Shown here: positions 7,843 through 16,350 of the stretch, piece after piece
Layout: the number at the start of each line of letters is the position of its first letter
Position numbering within the stretch: the first letter of the stretch is position 1
Source of the DNA: CAZJBS01 sp964544475
Lineage (GTDB): Bacteria > CLD3 > SB21
Assembly: GCA_964544475.1 (NCBI GenBank)
Contig: CAZJBS010000045.1
Span: forward strand, 1-19,865
Direction: 5' to 3'
DNA length: 19,865 nucleotides
Program-made: the position numbers and the translations under genes
The notes under the pieces: model-generated
What the model was told of the DNA's origin: nothing
Database searches by the model: none
What the model saw: only the letters and a program-made list of their open reading frames with translations

Positions 7843-8643
7843 ATGGAAAAAAGAATTGCCGGACAGAAGGCCCTGGTCACCGGCGCCAATTCTGGCATCG
7901 GTGCGGCGATCGCGTTGCGCCTGGCCGCCGAGGGCGCGGACGTGGTCATCAATTGGTTCGCCAATGAAAGCGCAACCAACGACCTGATCGCCAGGATCAA
8001 GTCCGGCGGCGGCAAGGCCATCGGCTACAAGGCGGACGTCTCCGACGAAACCCAGGTCGACGCCATGTTCCAGCATATGTTCAAAGAGTTCGGCACGATT
8101 GACATCCTGGTCAACAATGCCGGTATTGAAATACACAACGTACTTGAAAATGTAACCAAGACGGAATGGGACAAGGTGATCGGCGTCAATCTGACCGGCA
8201 ATTTCCTGTGCTCGCGAGCCGCGGTGCGCCAATTCCTGAAAAACGAGAACCGCCCGCTGTCACGGTCCCGGGGGAAAATCGTGAATATTTCGTCGGTGCA
8301 TCAGGTGATCATGTGGGCGGGTTTTGCATCGTATTGCGCCACCAAAGCCGGTATCAACCTGTTCGCCCAGTCGGTGGCCCAGGAATACGCGGAAAAGAAG
8401 ATTCGCATCAATAACGTCGCACCGGGCGCCATCAAGACGCCGATCAATCGCAACGTCTGGGACGATGCGAAAGGCATGGCCGATCTGATGACCAAAATGC
8501 CTTACGGGCGCATCGGGGAAGTCGAGGACGTCGCGGCGGCCGTGGCCTACCTGGTGTCCGACGAAGCCGACTACGTCACCGGCACGACGCTCTTTGTGGA
8601 CGGCGGCATGTGCCTGTATCCGGAATTCCGTTTCGGCGGATAA
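7843..8643 (+). CDS. SDR-family glucose 1-dehydrogenase-like oxidoreductase
   Basis: A 266-residue classical short-chain dehydrogenase. Visible motifs are the nucleotide-binding TGANSGIG (13-20), D65 in KADV, NNAG (91-94), N116, catalytic S151, Y164 and K168 (YCATK), and APGAIKTPIN after the active site. The ends of the protein resemble Bacillus glucose 1-dehydrogenase closely: ISSVHQ around the catalytic Ser, PGAIKTPIN, RIGEVEDVA, YVTGTTLFVDGGM and the terminal LYPEF...G. The likely reaction is NAD(P)-dependent oxidation of glucose or a related sugar at C1 in the cytoplasm. Substrate cannot be proved from sequence, as SDRs are versatile. GGAG lies 7 bp before the ATG. The next gene begins 18 bp downstream in the same direction, so the two may be co-transcribed. 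Confidence 0.85.
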   Translation: MEKRIAGQKALVTGANSGIGAAIALRLAAEGADVVINWFANESATNDLIARIKSGGGKAIGYKADVSDETQVDAMFQHMFKEFGTIDILVNNAGIEIHNVLENVTKTEWDKVIGVNLTGNFLCSRAAVRQFLKNENRPLSRSRGKIVNISSVHQVIMWAGFASYCATKAGINLFAQSVAQEYAEKKIRINNVAPGAIKTPINRNVWDDAKGMADLMTKMPYGRIGEVEDVAAAVAYLVSDEADYVTGTTLFVDGGMCLYPEFRFGG

Positions 8644-8661
8644 AACGTAGTACACGGCGGC

Positions 8662-9258
8662 ATGGCTGACTTGGACCCAAAAACGACCGATACCCGGACC
8701 GATGCTCCGGGCGCCTCCAAGAAATACGAAGAGGAACTCGGCGAGTATCTTCATCTCAGGATTGAAGAGCAGGAAAGTCCCGAGCGCGAGCTGGAGAAAC
8801 GGGTCGTGCCCGCGACGATCCGCCGGGGCCGGTTCTGGCGCAGTTTCCACATTCAGCGCCGCATCCTGATTTCGAAATCGTCGCTTTTTTTCAAAGACAC
8901 GCGCAAGATGATCGTCGTTTGGCTGGCGATCGCGGCGCTCATCGCACTGGGGGTTTACCTGGAATGGGACAGCAAGATCGTCGGCGGCGTGGTATTGCTG
9001 TTCGGATTGGTATCGAGCGCGTTCGCGTGGCTGGGCGCGGCCCTGCTGGGCGGCATCACGCTCGTGCCTTTTGTTGGGCCGGCTCTGGCGTCCATTTTGA
9101 GCTCGTCTCTGCTCTGGATCATCAATGCCTTGGGCTACTTCGTTTCCATCGTCGCCATCAAGGCGGGTCATGGAAAGACCGTGCTGAACTACCGGCTGGT
9201 CGTTATTGTCTTTCTCACCGGTATGGTGATCGGATATGTGATCGGGAAGATCATCTAG
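8662..9258 (+). CDS. Unrecognised membrane protein with about four helices
   Basis: 198 residues. The first ~80 are hydrophilic and strongly charged (E/K/R-rich, with K-Y-E-E-E-L-G-E-Y-L-H at ~21-31), predicted cytoplasmic. Four hydrophobic segments follow at about 84-101, 105-132, 135-166 and 179-195. The third contains G/P-rich L-V-P-F-V-G-P-A-L-A-S-I-L. I do not recognise a family, and there is no enzymatic motif. The ATG lies 18 bp after the SDR stop with only a weak GGCGG upstream, so translation may depend on the preceding gene. Its 3' end faces the convergent subtilase gene, with the terminator at 9391-9422 between them. Confidence 0.75.
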   Translation: MADLDPKTTDTRTDAPGASKKYEEELGEYLHLRIEEQESPERELEKRVVPATIRRGRFWRSFHIQRRILISKSSLFFKDTRKMIVVWLAIAALIALGVYLEWDSKIVGGVVLLFGLVSSAFAWLGAALLGGITLVPFVGPALASILSSSLLWIINALGYFVSIVAIKAGHGKTVLNYRLVVIVFLTGMVIGYVIGKII

Positions 9259-9390
9259 ATTTCAGAAGCCTCAACATAACCAAACCTGACCGTTAGATCC
9301 TCGCCGACCTCCAATCGTGAGGTGAGGCAGCCCATGCCGCTCCGACAGGCGTCCTGACCACATGCTCCCCAAATGCAAAACTGAAAAAAC

Positions 9391-9422
9391 AAAACGGGGA
9401 CGTCGCTGGACATCCCCGTTTT
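9391..9422 (-). terminator. Rho-independent terminator, probably bidirectional
   Basis: A perfect 10-bp inverted repeat (AAAACGGGGA / TCCCCGTTTT) encloses a 12-base loop. On the minus strand it is followed by TTTTGTTTTTT, a good T-tract for the subtilase gene ending at 9448. On the plus strand the stem itself ends in TTTT, so it may also stop transcripts from the gene ending at 9258. Confidence 0.8.
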
Positions 9423-9447
9423 GAGAAATTCGTTCAGCCACGCGATC

Positions 9448-12400
9448 CTACTTCATCAAGACCATCTTTCTCGTCTGAGTAAATTGATCGGCGATAATAC
9501 GGTAAAAATAAACGCCAGAGGACACGCGATGCCCGGAATTGTCCGAGGCATCCCAGTAAATCTCGCGGCGTCCCGGTTGTTGAATGCCGTCAACCAGGGT
9601 CCGCACTTCCTGCCCGATCAGATTATAGATACGAATGCTGACGTGGCTTTCTCTCGGCAGGTCATACCGGATGGATGTGCCGGGATTGAAGGGGTTCGGA
9701 TAGTTGGGCCTAAGCGCATACGTCTTTGGCAGTCCCTCGGTCGGATCGCCGATGTTCGAGGGCGGATCGACATGAATCGTGAAGCTCTGTTCGTCCGTGC
9801 CGAGGCTGTTGACGGCATAAAGACTGACAAAAAAATCGCCGGTCGCGTCGGGCGTCCACCCGATGACACCGGTCACGGAATCCATGGTCATACCCACCGG
9901 GTATTCCGTTAGATAGTATTTTGGACTTGGAATGCCGGCGGCGCCCACGTCATAGTAGTACAACGAGCCGTTGGTGGCGGTGATTTTTGCCGGCGAAGTA
10001 ATCACGGGCGCGGCGGCGTACGTGCCGAGTTTCATGATTTCTCCGGACTCGGTCGAAGCCCATCCGGTCGACGAATCGAGAAATGCCAGGGCGCTGACAA
10101 TGCCGGTGATGGGCGGCAGGTACTGCGTCTGCCACGTGCCGGACGTCCCGCCCTGCACGCTCCGCCGCATGTTGTTGGCCGCGTCCCGATACCATACATA
10201 CGAACTGCCGGGCGCCGCGCCGACGTACGCCGACGTCGAACTCGAAGCCCCGGTCACCGCTATCCACGACGATCCGCCATTGGTCGTGCGGGCCATGAGG
10301 GACGTGCTGGCCGACGTCAGACTGTAACCCACCATGCCGTTGAGATTGTCGGCAAAACTGACCGACACGGAATTGGCGCCCGTGGTGGAGGCCGATAACC
10401 ACGTGGCGCCGCCGTCCGTCGTCCGGTAGACCTTGTTGCTATTCGTGCCAAACCATCCGTGGTTCGCATCGGTCCATGCCATCGCGTTGTTCCAGCCGGC
10501 TTCTCCACCCACCTGGTTCGGTTCGGTGGCGATGCGGTACCAGCTGGCGCCGCCGTCCGTCGTCCGCAGTATTGTCCACTTGCCACCCACCGGGTCGCCC
10601 ATGGCCAGGCCATTCGTGACGTCAAACATGTGGATGGCGTCGATAAAACCGCCGGATTGACTGTAGACCTGTGCCCACGAGGCGCCGCCATCGGTGGTTC
10701 TGTAAATGAACGTCGTCGTCGATGGCGTCGTTGTTACAAACGCAAGGTTGGCATCGGCCGCAGAGATATTGTAAATATCCCCGCTGATCGTGGCGCTGCT
10801 CACGTCAAACCAATGCTGGCCGCCGTCCGTTGTGCGCGTCACGGCGCCCGCATTCCCACCCGCCCAAAGCACCTGGTCATTCACGGCCTTGAGGCTGATG
10901 ATGGATGACGTCACCCCGTTTTGCAGGGACCAATTGGGCAGCGAAGGGTACACGGAAACCATAAATCCGGTGGCGTCTTTGTCGGCGCCGCCGTTGGATG
11001 AGAACGAAAGTTTGATGAAGACTTTCTTGGCCGTGGTCAGGGAGGCGCTGACCTTCAGGGCCATCGGCGACAGCGTCACCTGCTCGCCTTCGGCTATACT
11101 CGACACGACGTTGGGATTCTGCAAGACGGTCACGGACGCATCCGACGTCGTCACGGTCACGGTCACATTGGACGCCGTCGTCGACAGGACGTTGCGCAGG
11201 GCCGCCGAAATATTAATCGTGTCACCCGCCAGGAATACGACATTTTCACCGCGCGGCGTGGTGGCCGAAAAATTCACCAACTCGAGACCCGGGTGGGATT
11301 CAGTCAGCGCTCTCAGGAAATTGATGCGCCCGTGTCCCACCTTGCCGGTGATCGAGCCGTTCGAGCCGTCAATCGAATCCGAGGTGACACGGATCTGCGC
11401 GCGAATCTGATCGGGCGTCCACGATGGATGGTAGGTTTTTACGAGGCCGGCCAATCCCGCCGCGTGTGGAGCCGACATGGATGTGCCGCTCCATCCCGAA
11501 CTCTGGTAGGTCGTGCCGCCATCCTGGTCCACACACGACACGACATTTTCGCCGGGCGCATACACGGGAACCGTGGTTCCGTAGTTGGAAAAACTCGATT
11601 TGGCGTCTGTTGTCTTGGTGATTGATCCCACGGCAAGCACGCCGATATAACCGGACGGATAATGCTGATTCAGATCATTCCAGACGCCGTCATTGCCGGC
11701 CGCACCGACGACCAGGCTTCCCATGGCCGTCACGGACGTGATGACATCCTGTTCGAACTGCGAATAACCGGTGCCGCCCCAGCTGCAATTGATCACCGCC
11801 GCTCCGTTTTCGGCGGCGTAGACGATGCCTTCATAGCCGTAGGCAATGCCATTGTCGCTCGTGGCGCTCGCCGTCGCGACGGGCATCAGGCGGCAATTGA
11901 AGGCGACGCCCGCCATCCCGAGCCCGTTGTTGGTGGACGCGCCGAAATAACTCGCGGTGGCTGTGCCATGGTCGGAACTCTGCGGCGTATTGCTGTTGCC
12001 CCGCGGGTCGGGGTTGTCGTTGGTGAAATTCCATCCAATCACATCGTCCTCATACCCGTTTCCATCCTGATCGAGGCCGTCAATATCCCCGCCCGGAGCC
12101 GGCGAATTGTCGAACACTCCGTTGCCGTTGACATCCTCGAGCGTATTGATCCACAAATTGCCGACCAGATCCTGGTGCGACCACATCGTACCGCCGTCCA
12201 CCGTTGCGATGATCACGCGGCTGGATTTCGGAATGATGCCGCCGGCCGTCGAATCGGCGCGAACGATGTCCCAACCCTGGGACGCCTTGATGCGATTGAG
12301 ATAGGTTGTTTGGGGTCCCGGCGCTCCTCCCGCGTAGAGAGGATCCGCGGGCGTGTAATCGAGATAGCGCATGAACTTCGGTTCGGCGTACTCGATTTCG

Positions 12401-12804
12401 GGTTCCATGTTCAACAACGCCGCCGCCTCAAATTCTCCCGTGCCGGACGGCAATGTGACCAGGTAGATATTCGCCAGTTTGGCATCGGAGGCCGCTCGCA
12501 GCCGATCCGACAGCTTTGGGAACACGGGTTCAACGGACACGGCGCCGATACGGGCAGCCACCGAAAGCGCCTCGGTGGCGCCGACCTTGGCCATCACGGA
12601 AGGGGCTTTGAATTTCACGACCAGCACACCGGGTACGACGGCCGGCCGCGTGCCGTCCGAGTTGGTCCAGGACGGATGTTCCGCCCGGCGCTGCCCGGCG
12701 TTGTCTTGTTTCGTAAGTGGATTTTCACGTGCCGCCAGCGACAAGGAAAGCCCGATCAGCATCAATAAGGCCGCTCCAATGCGGCGCGTGGTCACCGAGG
12801 TCAT
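9448..12804 (-). CDS. Secreted subtilisin-like (S8) serine protease with Asp-box propeller and T9SS sorting domain
   Basis: 1118 residues from ATG 12804, chosen because AAGGAG precedes it and a signal peptide (residues 1-25, ending LSLAA) begins there; an in-frame start at 13014 would overlap the upstream gene. Layout: propeptide ~55-150; S8 catalytic domain ~170-500 with D203 (ATVDGG), H279 (DHGT), N371 (GAAGND) and S442 (GTSMSAPHAAG), so the triad and oxyanion Asn are all present. An insert at ~223-258 is rich in D-x-N/D-G-N-G, as in calcium-binding loops. Next come a beta-sandwich linker (~505-620) and a propeller-like region (~630-925) with five Asp-boxes of the form RTTDGGxxW at ~657, 702, 747, 794 and 839. 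A putative Ig-like domain (~931-1012) and a T9SS type-A domain (~1030-1118: NYPNPFN, YNLIGQEVRTL, SGVYFYRI, terminal K) follow. It is likely an extracellular or surface protease. It lies 101 bp after the peptidase gene. Confidence 0.92.
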   Translation of the reverse strand: MTSVTTRRIGAALLMLIGLSLSLAARENPLTKQDNAGQRRAEHPSWTNSDGTRPAVVPGVLVVKFKAPSVMAKVGATEALSVAARIGAVSVEPVFPKLSDRLRAASDAKLANIYLVTLPSGTGEFEAAALLNMEPEIEYAEPKFMRYLDYTPADPLYAGGAPGPQTTYLNRIKASQGWDIVRADSTAGGIIPKSSRVIIATVDGGTMWSHQDLVGNLWINTLEDVNGNGVFDNSPAPGGDIDGLDQDGNGYEDDVIGWNFTNDNPDPRGNSNTPQSSDHGTATASYFGASTNNGLGMAGVAFNCRLMPVATASATSDNGIAYGYEGIVYAAENGAAVINCSWGGTGYSQFEQDVITSVTAMGSLVVGAAGNDGVWNDLNQHYPSGYIGVLAVGSITKTTDAKSSFSNYGTTVPVYAPGENVVSCVDQDGGTTYQSSGWSGTSMSAPHAAGLAGLVKTYHPSWTPDQIRAQIRVTSDSIDGSNGSITGKVGHGRINFLRALTESHPGLELVNFSATTPRGENVVFLAGDTINISAALRNVLSTTASNVTVTVTTSDASVTVLQNPNVVSSIAEGEQVTLSPMALKVSASLTTAKKVFIKLSFSSNGGADKDATGFMVSVYPSLPNWSLQNGVTSSIISLKAVNDQVLWAGGNAGAVTRTTDGGQHWFDVSSATISGDIYNISAADANLAFVTTTPSTTTFIYRTTDGGASWAQVYSQSGGFIDAIHMFDVTNGLAMGDPVGGKWTILRTTDGGASWYRIATEPNQVGGEAGWNNAMAWTDANHGWFGTNSNKVYRTTDGGATWLSASTTGANSVSVSFADNLNGMVGYSLTSASTSLMARTTNGGSSWIAVTGASSSTSAYVGAAPGSSYVWYRDAANNMRRSVQGGTSGTWQTQYLPPITGIVSALAFLDSSTGWASTESGEIMKLGTYAAAPVITSPAKITATNGSLYYYDVGAAGIPSPKYYLTEYPVGMTMDSVTGVIGWTPDATGDFFVSLYAVNSLGTDEQSFTIHVDPPSNIGDPTEGLPKTYALRPNYPNPFNPGTSIRYDLPRESHVSIRIYNLIGQEVRTLVDGIQQPGRREIYWDASDNSGHRVSSGVYFYRIIADQFTQTRKMVLMK

Positions 12805-12810
12805 TCCAGA

Positions 12811-12816
12811 CTCCTT
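12811..12816 (-). promoter_or_regulatory. Shine-Dalgarno site deciding the subtilase start
   Basis: AAGGAG on the minus strand lies 6 bases before the ATG at 12804, directly ahead of the signal peptide. It argues against the longer frame from 13014, whose first 70 codons read through the end of the upstream peptidase gene. Confidence 0.75.
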
Positions 12817-12849
12817 TTTCGATTGTTTGGGGTGATCGTGTGCGTCGTA

Positions 12850-12878
12850 ATAATATTGATTCGGTTTTCGCAATACAA
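12850..12878 (-). promoter_or_regulatory. Possible sigma70-like promoter before the subtilase gene
   Basis: The minus strand has TTGTAT and TATTAT separated by 17 bases, in an AT-rich pocket of otherwise GC-rich DNA within the 101-bp gap. The match is weak and the organism's promoter consensus is unknown, so this is a candidate only. Confidence 0.25.
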
Positions 12879-12905
12879 GAAAAAAGAAAGCCAAGCGCTC
12901 CAGAT

Positions 12906-14129
12906 TCAGCCGGCCAGAAGGTTTGACGGCGTTTGCGGCGTTGAAATCAAATGGTGGAACAATCTCCATCGCTTTTCGGTCTGGTCCACCGTGCCACCCT
13001 GGTTTTCGACCCAACCCCGGACCATGTCCTGACCAAGATTGTAGTTGATGACATAGCTGCGGTATTTTTCAAAAAAACGAATGCGTTGTTCGGCCCGCTC
13101 GGGGGCAAAGAGCCCGTATTCCACCAGCCAATCCACCGCATCTTTCTTCGTCATGCGCCCGTCGAGATAGTCCCGCGCAGCCTCGTTCCCGGCGTACGCC
13201 AACCGGGCGGTCAGTGCATGAATTTCGTAATAATCTCCGGCGCGGTCCGGCGGCATGCCGGCGAGTGGAAACAGCGTTTGTTTTTCAAATTCCATACGTT
13301 CGTTCATCGGAAACGTCACTTCGATGCCGAAGTTCGCCGTCCCTTCGGCAATAAGGGACTGCGGACTGAACAAGGCATACACCGCATACTCCGGCCACCC
13401 TTTGGCCCGGACGAGGTTCTGCTCCATCAACGCGTTGTAGACGTGATGGCCCGGGTAGCCTTCGTGACAGGCCAGATCAATGGCGCGGTCGATGTAGATC
13501 GGCAGGTCGGTGTTCATCTGGATCAGGCTGTAGCCGCCACCCTTGTACCAATTGTACCCGCTCCACGGTTTGTCCGTCACATATTCGATTGAAAAATTTT
13601 CGCCGGACGGCAGCGGAAACCGGCGCAACGTTCGCTCACGGCATTCGCGAATGGCCGCCTGAAAGACCGCATCCAGTTTGTCCTTCGGAATGATGAACGG
13701 TTTTTTGAACGTTTCCAGCCTGGCCGACACGCTTCCCTTGCCATCCAATCGCCGATCCAGTTCTTTCAGCAATGCCTCGAAATGGACTCGTGAAAACGTG
13801 GGGGCCACGGCATCATACAACGCCTGGGATTCTTCGTCAAAGGAGAGCTTCTTTCCGCTCAGGATTTCAATACGGGCTCGGGCGGACAACGTTTGTTTTC
13901 TCAAATAGCCCAGGCGGAGCCGGTCAATCTCCGTGGCCGATGCATCGGAGGGCCCGGCGAGTTCGGCGAGAATGGCGCACGCCTCGGCGTGAAGATCATC
14001 CAACGCAGCTTTTCCGGTTTCGGCGGCGGACCGCCAGGCTTCGGGTCCGTAATACGCATCCACATAGTCCCCGTCGTGCTGCCCGATTCCAAGCACCAGC
14101 CGCACATACCGTTCGGCGATCGTCACCAT
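12906..14129 (-). CDS. DUF885-like zinc metallopeptidase
   Basis: 407 residues from ATG 14129. An ATG at 14135 is also in frame but sits only one base from the AAGGAGG, whereas 14129 has 7-base spacing. The protein contains HEGYPGHH (~222-229), the extended HExxxGHH zinc motif typical of DUF885-type peptidases. A second acidic motif, A-E-G-T-A-N-F (E ~262), supplies a likely third ligand. It is shorter than the usual ~550-600-residue DUF885 proteins. There is no signal peptide or membrane segment, so it should be cytoplasmic, unlike the secreted protease that follows. The preceding VWA gene stops 12 bases before this start, and the ribosome-binding site overlaps that stop codon, implying translational coupling in the Bat-like operon. 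Substrate unknown. Confidence 0.78.
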   Translation of the reverse strand: MVTIAERYVRLVLGIGQHDGDYVDAYYGPEAWRSAAETGKAALDDLHAEACAILAELAGPSDASATEIDRLRLGYLRKQTLSARARIEILSGKKLSFDEESQALYDAVAPTFSRVHFEALLKELDRRLDGKGSVSARLETFKKPFIIPKDKLDAVFQAAIRECRERTLRRFPLPSGENFSIEYVTDKPWSGYNWYKGGGYSLIQMNTDLPIYIDRAIDLACHEGYPGHHVYNALMEQNLVRAKGWPEYAVYALFSPQSLIAEGTANFGIEVTFPMNERMEFEKQTLFPLAGMPPDRAGDYYEIHALTARLAYAGNEAARDYLDGRMTKKDAVDWLVEYGLFAPERAEQRIRFFEKYRSYVINYNLGQDMVRGWVENQGGTVDQTEKRWRLFHHLISTPQTPSNLLAG

Positions 14130-14136
14130 GGCCATT

Positions 14137-14143
14137 CCTCCTT
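14137..14143 (-). promoter_or_regulatory. Shine-Dalgarno site overlapping the VWA stop codon
   Basis: AAGGAGG on the minus strand shares bases with the TAA stop of the VWA gene (14142-14144). It is optimally spaced (7 bases) from the ATG at 14129, which favours that start over 14135, and it suggests translational coupling. Confidence 0.65.
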
Positions 14144-16325
14144 ACAACATGTCGTTTCGTTTGCGTATCCACCATTCGGCCGACAACGCGGCGGCCAGCA
14201 GGAACAAGAGCATCATCTTGTTCCAGATTTCAATTTCGATATGGTGTTCGATGATTTGGTTTTCCAGACGAAAGTGGCCGAAGAGACCGTCCACGCTGTC
14301 GGCGCCGACGTAAACGCCGCCGCTTTGCGCCGCCAACCCTTTCAAGAGGGGCTCGTTGAGCGACGTGTTGATCAATTCGATGGAATAGGCCTCCACGGCA
14401 AACCGGCCTTTGTCGCTGCCCATGGAAAAATCTCCGCGCCGGCCCTCGCCTTCAAAGCGGTAGTCACCGACGGGCAGGCCTTCCAACGTACTCTCGTACC
14501 GGCCGTTTCCAAGGGCGTTGAGTTGGAGCGGCACCGAGGTTTCGTTGCCGGATACTTCGAGGCTCACGATGGCGTCGTTGGCCGGCCTTAGGGCATCGTC
14601 ATACACCTGCGCCGAAAAAAGTAAACGTTCGCCCTGGCGGTACACGCGTTTCGACGTTGTGATCAGCACGGGCTTGCTATCTTCCATCGTGGAGATCCAC
14701 CGGACGCCGTTGGCGACCAGCGTACGGTACGCGTCCTGCGACCGGCCGAGGCCTTTGGCCATCAAGTGAGTCCGTCCCAATCCATAGGCGGCCACGATCA
14801 GCGATTTGGATTTGGCGGTCCGGCGTGTGACGATCAGCGGCAGATCCCCGCGGCTTTGTAACACGCGGCCGAGTTTCGACACATCCGCCTTCGCAAGGAC
14901 GTCGCTTCCGGGAAGGGGTTCGGCAACCACCCGGCTGATCAAGACCGGCGGCCATTCGGCCCAACCGCCCGCCGTTTCGGATGGATTTTCCGACAATTTG
15001 AGAAGCGCGCTGTACCGGCCTGCCAGCGTGAGCGCCACCGGCACCGCCACCTCTTCCAGGACTTTGTCCGGTCTCCATACGACGGCCGACACCGGCTGCA
15101 GCGACTCCAGTTTCTTCAGGTCGGTCTCAGGACCGTACAACACCATGACGCCCTTGTTTCCCTCCAGAATAGCCGATGCCAGTCTTTGAAAGACGGACAT
15201 CGACGTGTTCGCCGTCGGAAAATGATTCAACACATAACCATCCGCCTCGCCGTCCTTGAATGGCGCTTCTTCCGGGCCTGTCATAAATCCGCCGTTCTTT
15301 TTCCCGACCCAGGCCACGACGTCCACGTTGGGATCATCCATCATCGCCTGGTAAAGAAAACTATGGTCGTATCCCGGCGCGCCCGAAACAAGGTGCACAC
15401 GGGTTTTGTTTTTGAGCACGCGTACGAAAAAAGCCTTCTCGTTGTTCTTGTCGGTCAGTTCGCCATCGAGCCGGTCGATCCGAATTTCATATTTTTGGAG
15501 GCCTTCTTCGTCCGCTTTGAAATCAAACGGCACGCGGACCTGGCCGCCATCTTCCGGCGCATCGACAAAACGGTTTTGAATTTCCCTGCCGTTGTGGAGA
15601 AGGCGGACCGACAGGCGCCTGCCCGCGTAACCAAAGGCGCTGATGGACGCATCGGCCGGCACCGTGCTTTCCTTGTAGGCCGTTTCGTTGGCGATCACCT
15701 GGCCGATGAAAACGTCCTTTTGTTCTTTTGATTCTCCGACGCCGACGGCAAAAACCGGCCCGCCAAACAACGGCGCGTACGACACGGGGTTGGCGCCGAC
15801 ATTGACACGACCGTCCGAGATCACGACCGTGGCCTGGAGGGGTCTGCCGATCATGTCGTTCTTCAACGTTTCAAGCGAAGCGGTGATGTCGGTGGCGTGC
15901 CCGGTCAGCGGCATCGTATCCGACGGGACCAGGGGCCGCAGGCGGTCGGAAATGCTGTACCATTCGACATCCGCCCGCTCCGCCATTGTTTTCCATTGCG
16001 GGTTCGACAGGAGTTTCCGGAGGATCGCCGCCCGGTCGGTGACGGCATCCCGCACACTCATGGACTCCGACGTATCAACGAGAATCGCCACGATGGGTTT
16101 GAGCGTCTCCTGGTAACCCAGGGACAGCATCGGCTCGAACAGGAGGAACACGACCAACAGAAGGGAAAAAGACCGAAGCAGACTGAGCGTCATGTGCTTC
16201 CATGCCGCCACCGGAGGAAGCGTTTCGCGGTACGACCAGAACGAGAAAGCGACGACGACCGCCCCCAGAACGATCAGAAGAATCAGCGGCCAGGAAAAGG
16301 CCAGATCAAAAGCCGTATAGTTCAA
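14142..16325 (-). CDS. Large VWA-domain membrane protein of a Bat-like operon
   Basis: 727 residues. Two hydrophobic helices (~11-30 and ~47-65) anchor the N-terminus as in BatA/BatB-type proteins. A von Willebrand factor A domain begins at ~77, with metal-site residues D84-T-S86-E-S88, T145 and D171 (ISDG). The remainder (~200-700) is a long extracytoplasmic region of probable beta-sandwich domains, and a last helix lies at ~704-720 before a basic tail (RKRND). At 727 residues it is about twice the size of BatA/BatB and resembles the large VWA proteins found near such operons. The start is TTG, with GAGGA 7 bases upstream; the next in-frame ATG would remove the first helix. It lies 25 bp after the BatC-like TPR gene. 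Bat proteins have been linked to aerotolerance and envelope stress, but the exact role is unclear. Confidence 0.82.
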   Translation of the reverse strand: MNYTAFDLAFSWPLILLIVLGAVVVAFSFWSYRETLPPVAAWKHMTLSLLRSFSLLLVVFLLFEPMLSLGYQETLKPIVAILVDTSESMSVRDAVTDRAAILRKLLSNPQWKTMAERADVEWYSISDRLRPLVPSDTMPLTGHATDITASLETLKNDMIGRPLQATVVISDGRVNVGANPVSYAPLFGGPVFAVGVGESKEQKDVFIGQVIANETAYKESTVPADASISAFGYAGRRLSVRLLHNGREIQNRFVDAPEDGGQVRVPFDFKADEEGLQKYEIRIDRLDGELTDKNNEKAFFVRVLKNKTRVHLVSGAPGYDHSFLYQAMMDDPNVDVVAWVGKKNGGFMTGPEEAPFKDGEADGYVLNHFPTANTSMSVFQRLASAILEGNKGVMVLYGPETDLKKLESLQPVSAVVWRPDKVLEEVAVPVALTLAGRYSALLKLSENPSETAGGWAEWPPVLISRVVAEPLPGSDVLAKADVSKLGRVLQSRGDLPLIVTRRTAKSKSLIVAAYGLGRTHLMAKGLGRSQDAYRTLVANGVRWISTMEDSKPVLITTSKRVYRQGERLLFSAQVYDDALRPANDAIVSLEVSGNETSVPLQLNALGNGRYESTLEGLPVGDYRFEGEGRRGDFSMGSDKGRFAVEAYSIELINTSLNEPLLKGLAAQSGGVYVGADSVDGLFGHFRLENQIIEHHIEIEIWNKMMLLFLLAAALSAEWWIRKRNDML

Positions 16326-16332
16326 ACGCGGA

Positions 16333-16337
16333 TCCTC
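16333..16337 (-). promoter_or_regulatory. Shine-Dalgarno site supporting a TTG start
   Basis: GAGGA on the minus strand ends 7 bases before the TTG at 16325. Upstream ATGs in this gap are out of frame and hit a TGA at once, so TTG is the best start for the VWA protein. Confidence 0.55.
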
Positions 16338-16350
16338 ATCTGTGGCATGG

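Noticed and set aside
8260..9171. 303-codon minus-strand open frame across the SDR and membrane protein
   Set aside because: It is antisense to two supported genes and its composition is a mirror of their codons.
11662..12768. 368-codon plus-strand open frame opposite the subtilase
   Set aside because: The subtilase triad and motifs prove the other strand; this frame is R/G-rich and has no domain pattern.
12805..13014. Longer N-terminus for the subtilase, in frame from 13014
   Set aside because: The extra 70 codons overlap the end of the peptidase gene and show no signal peptide; AAGGAG and a signal peptide occur at 12804.
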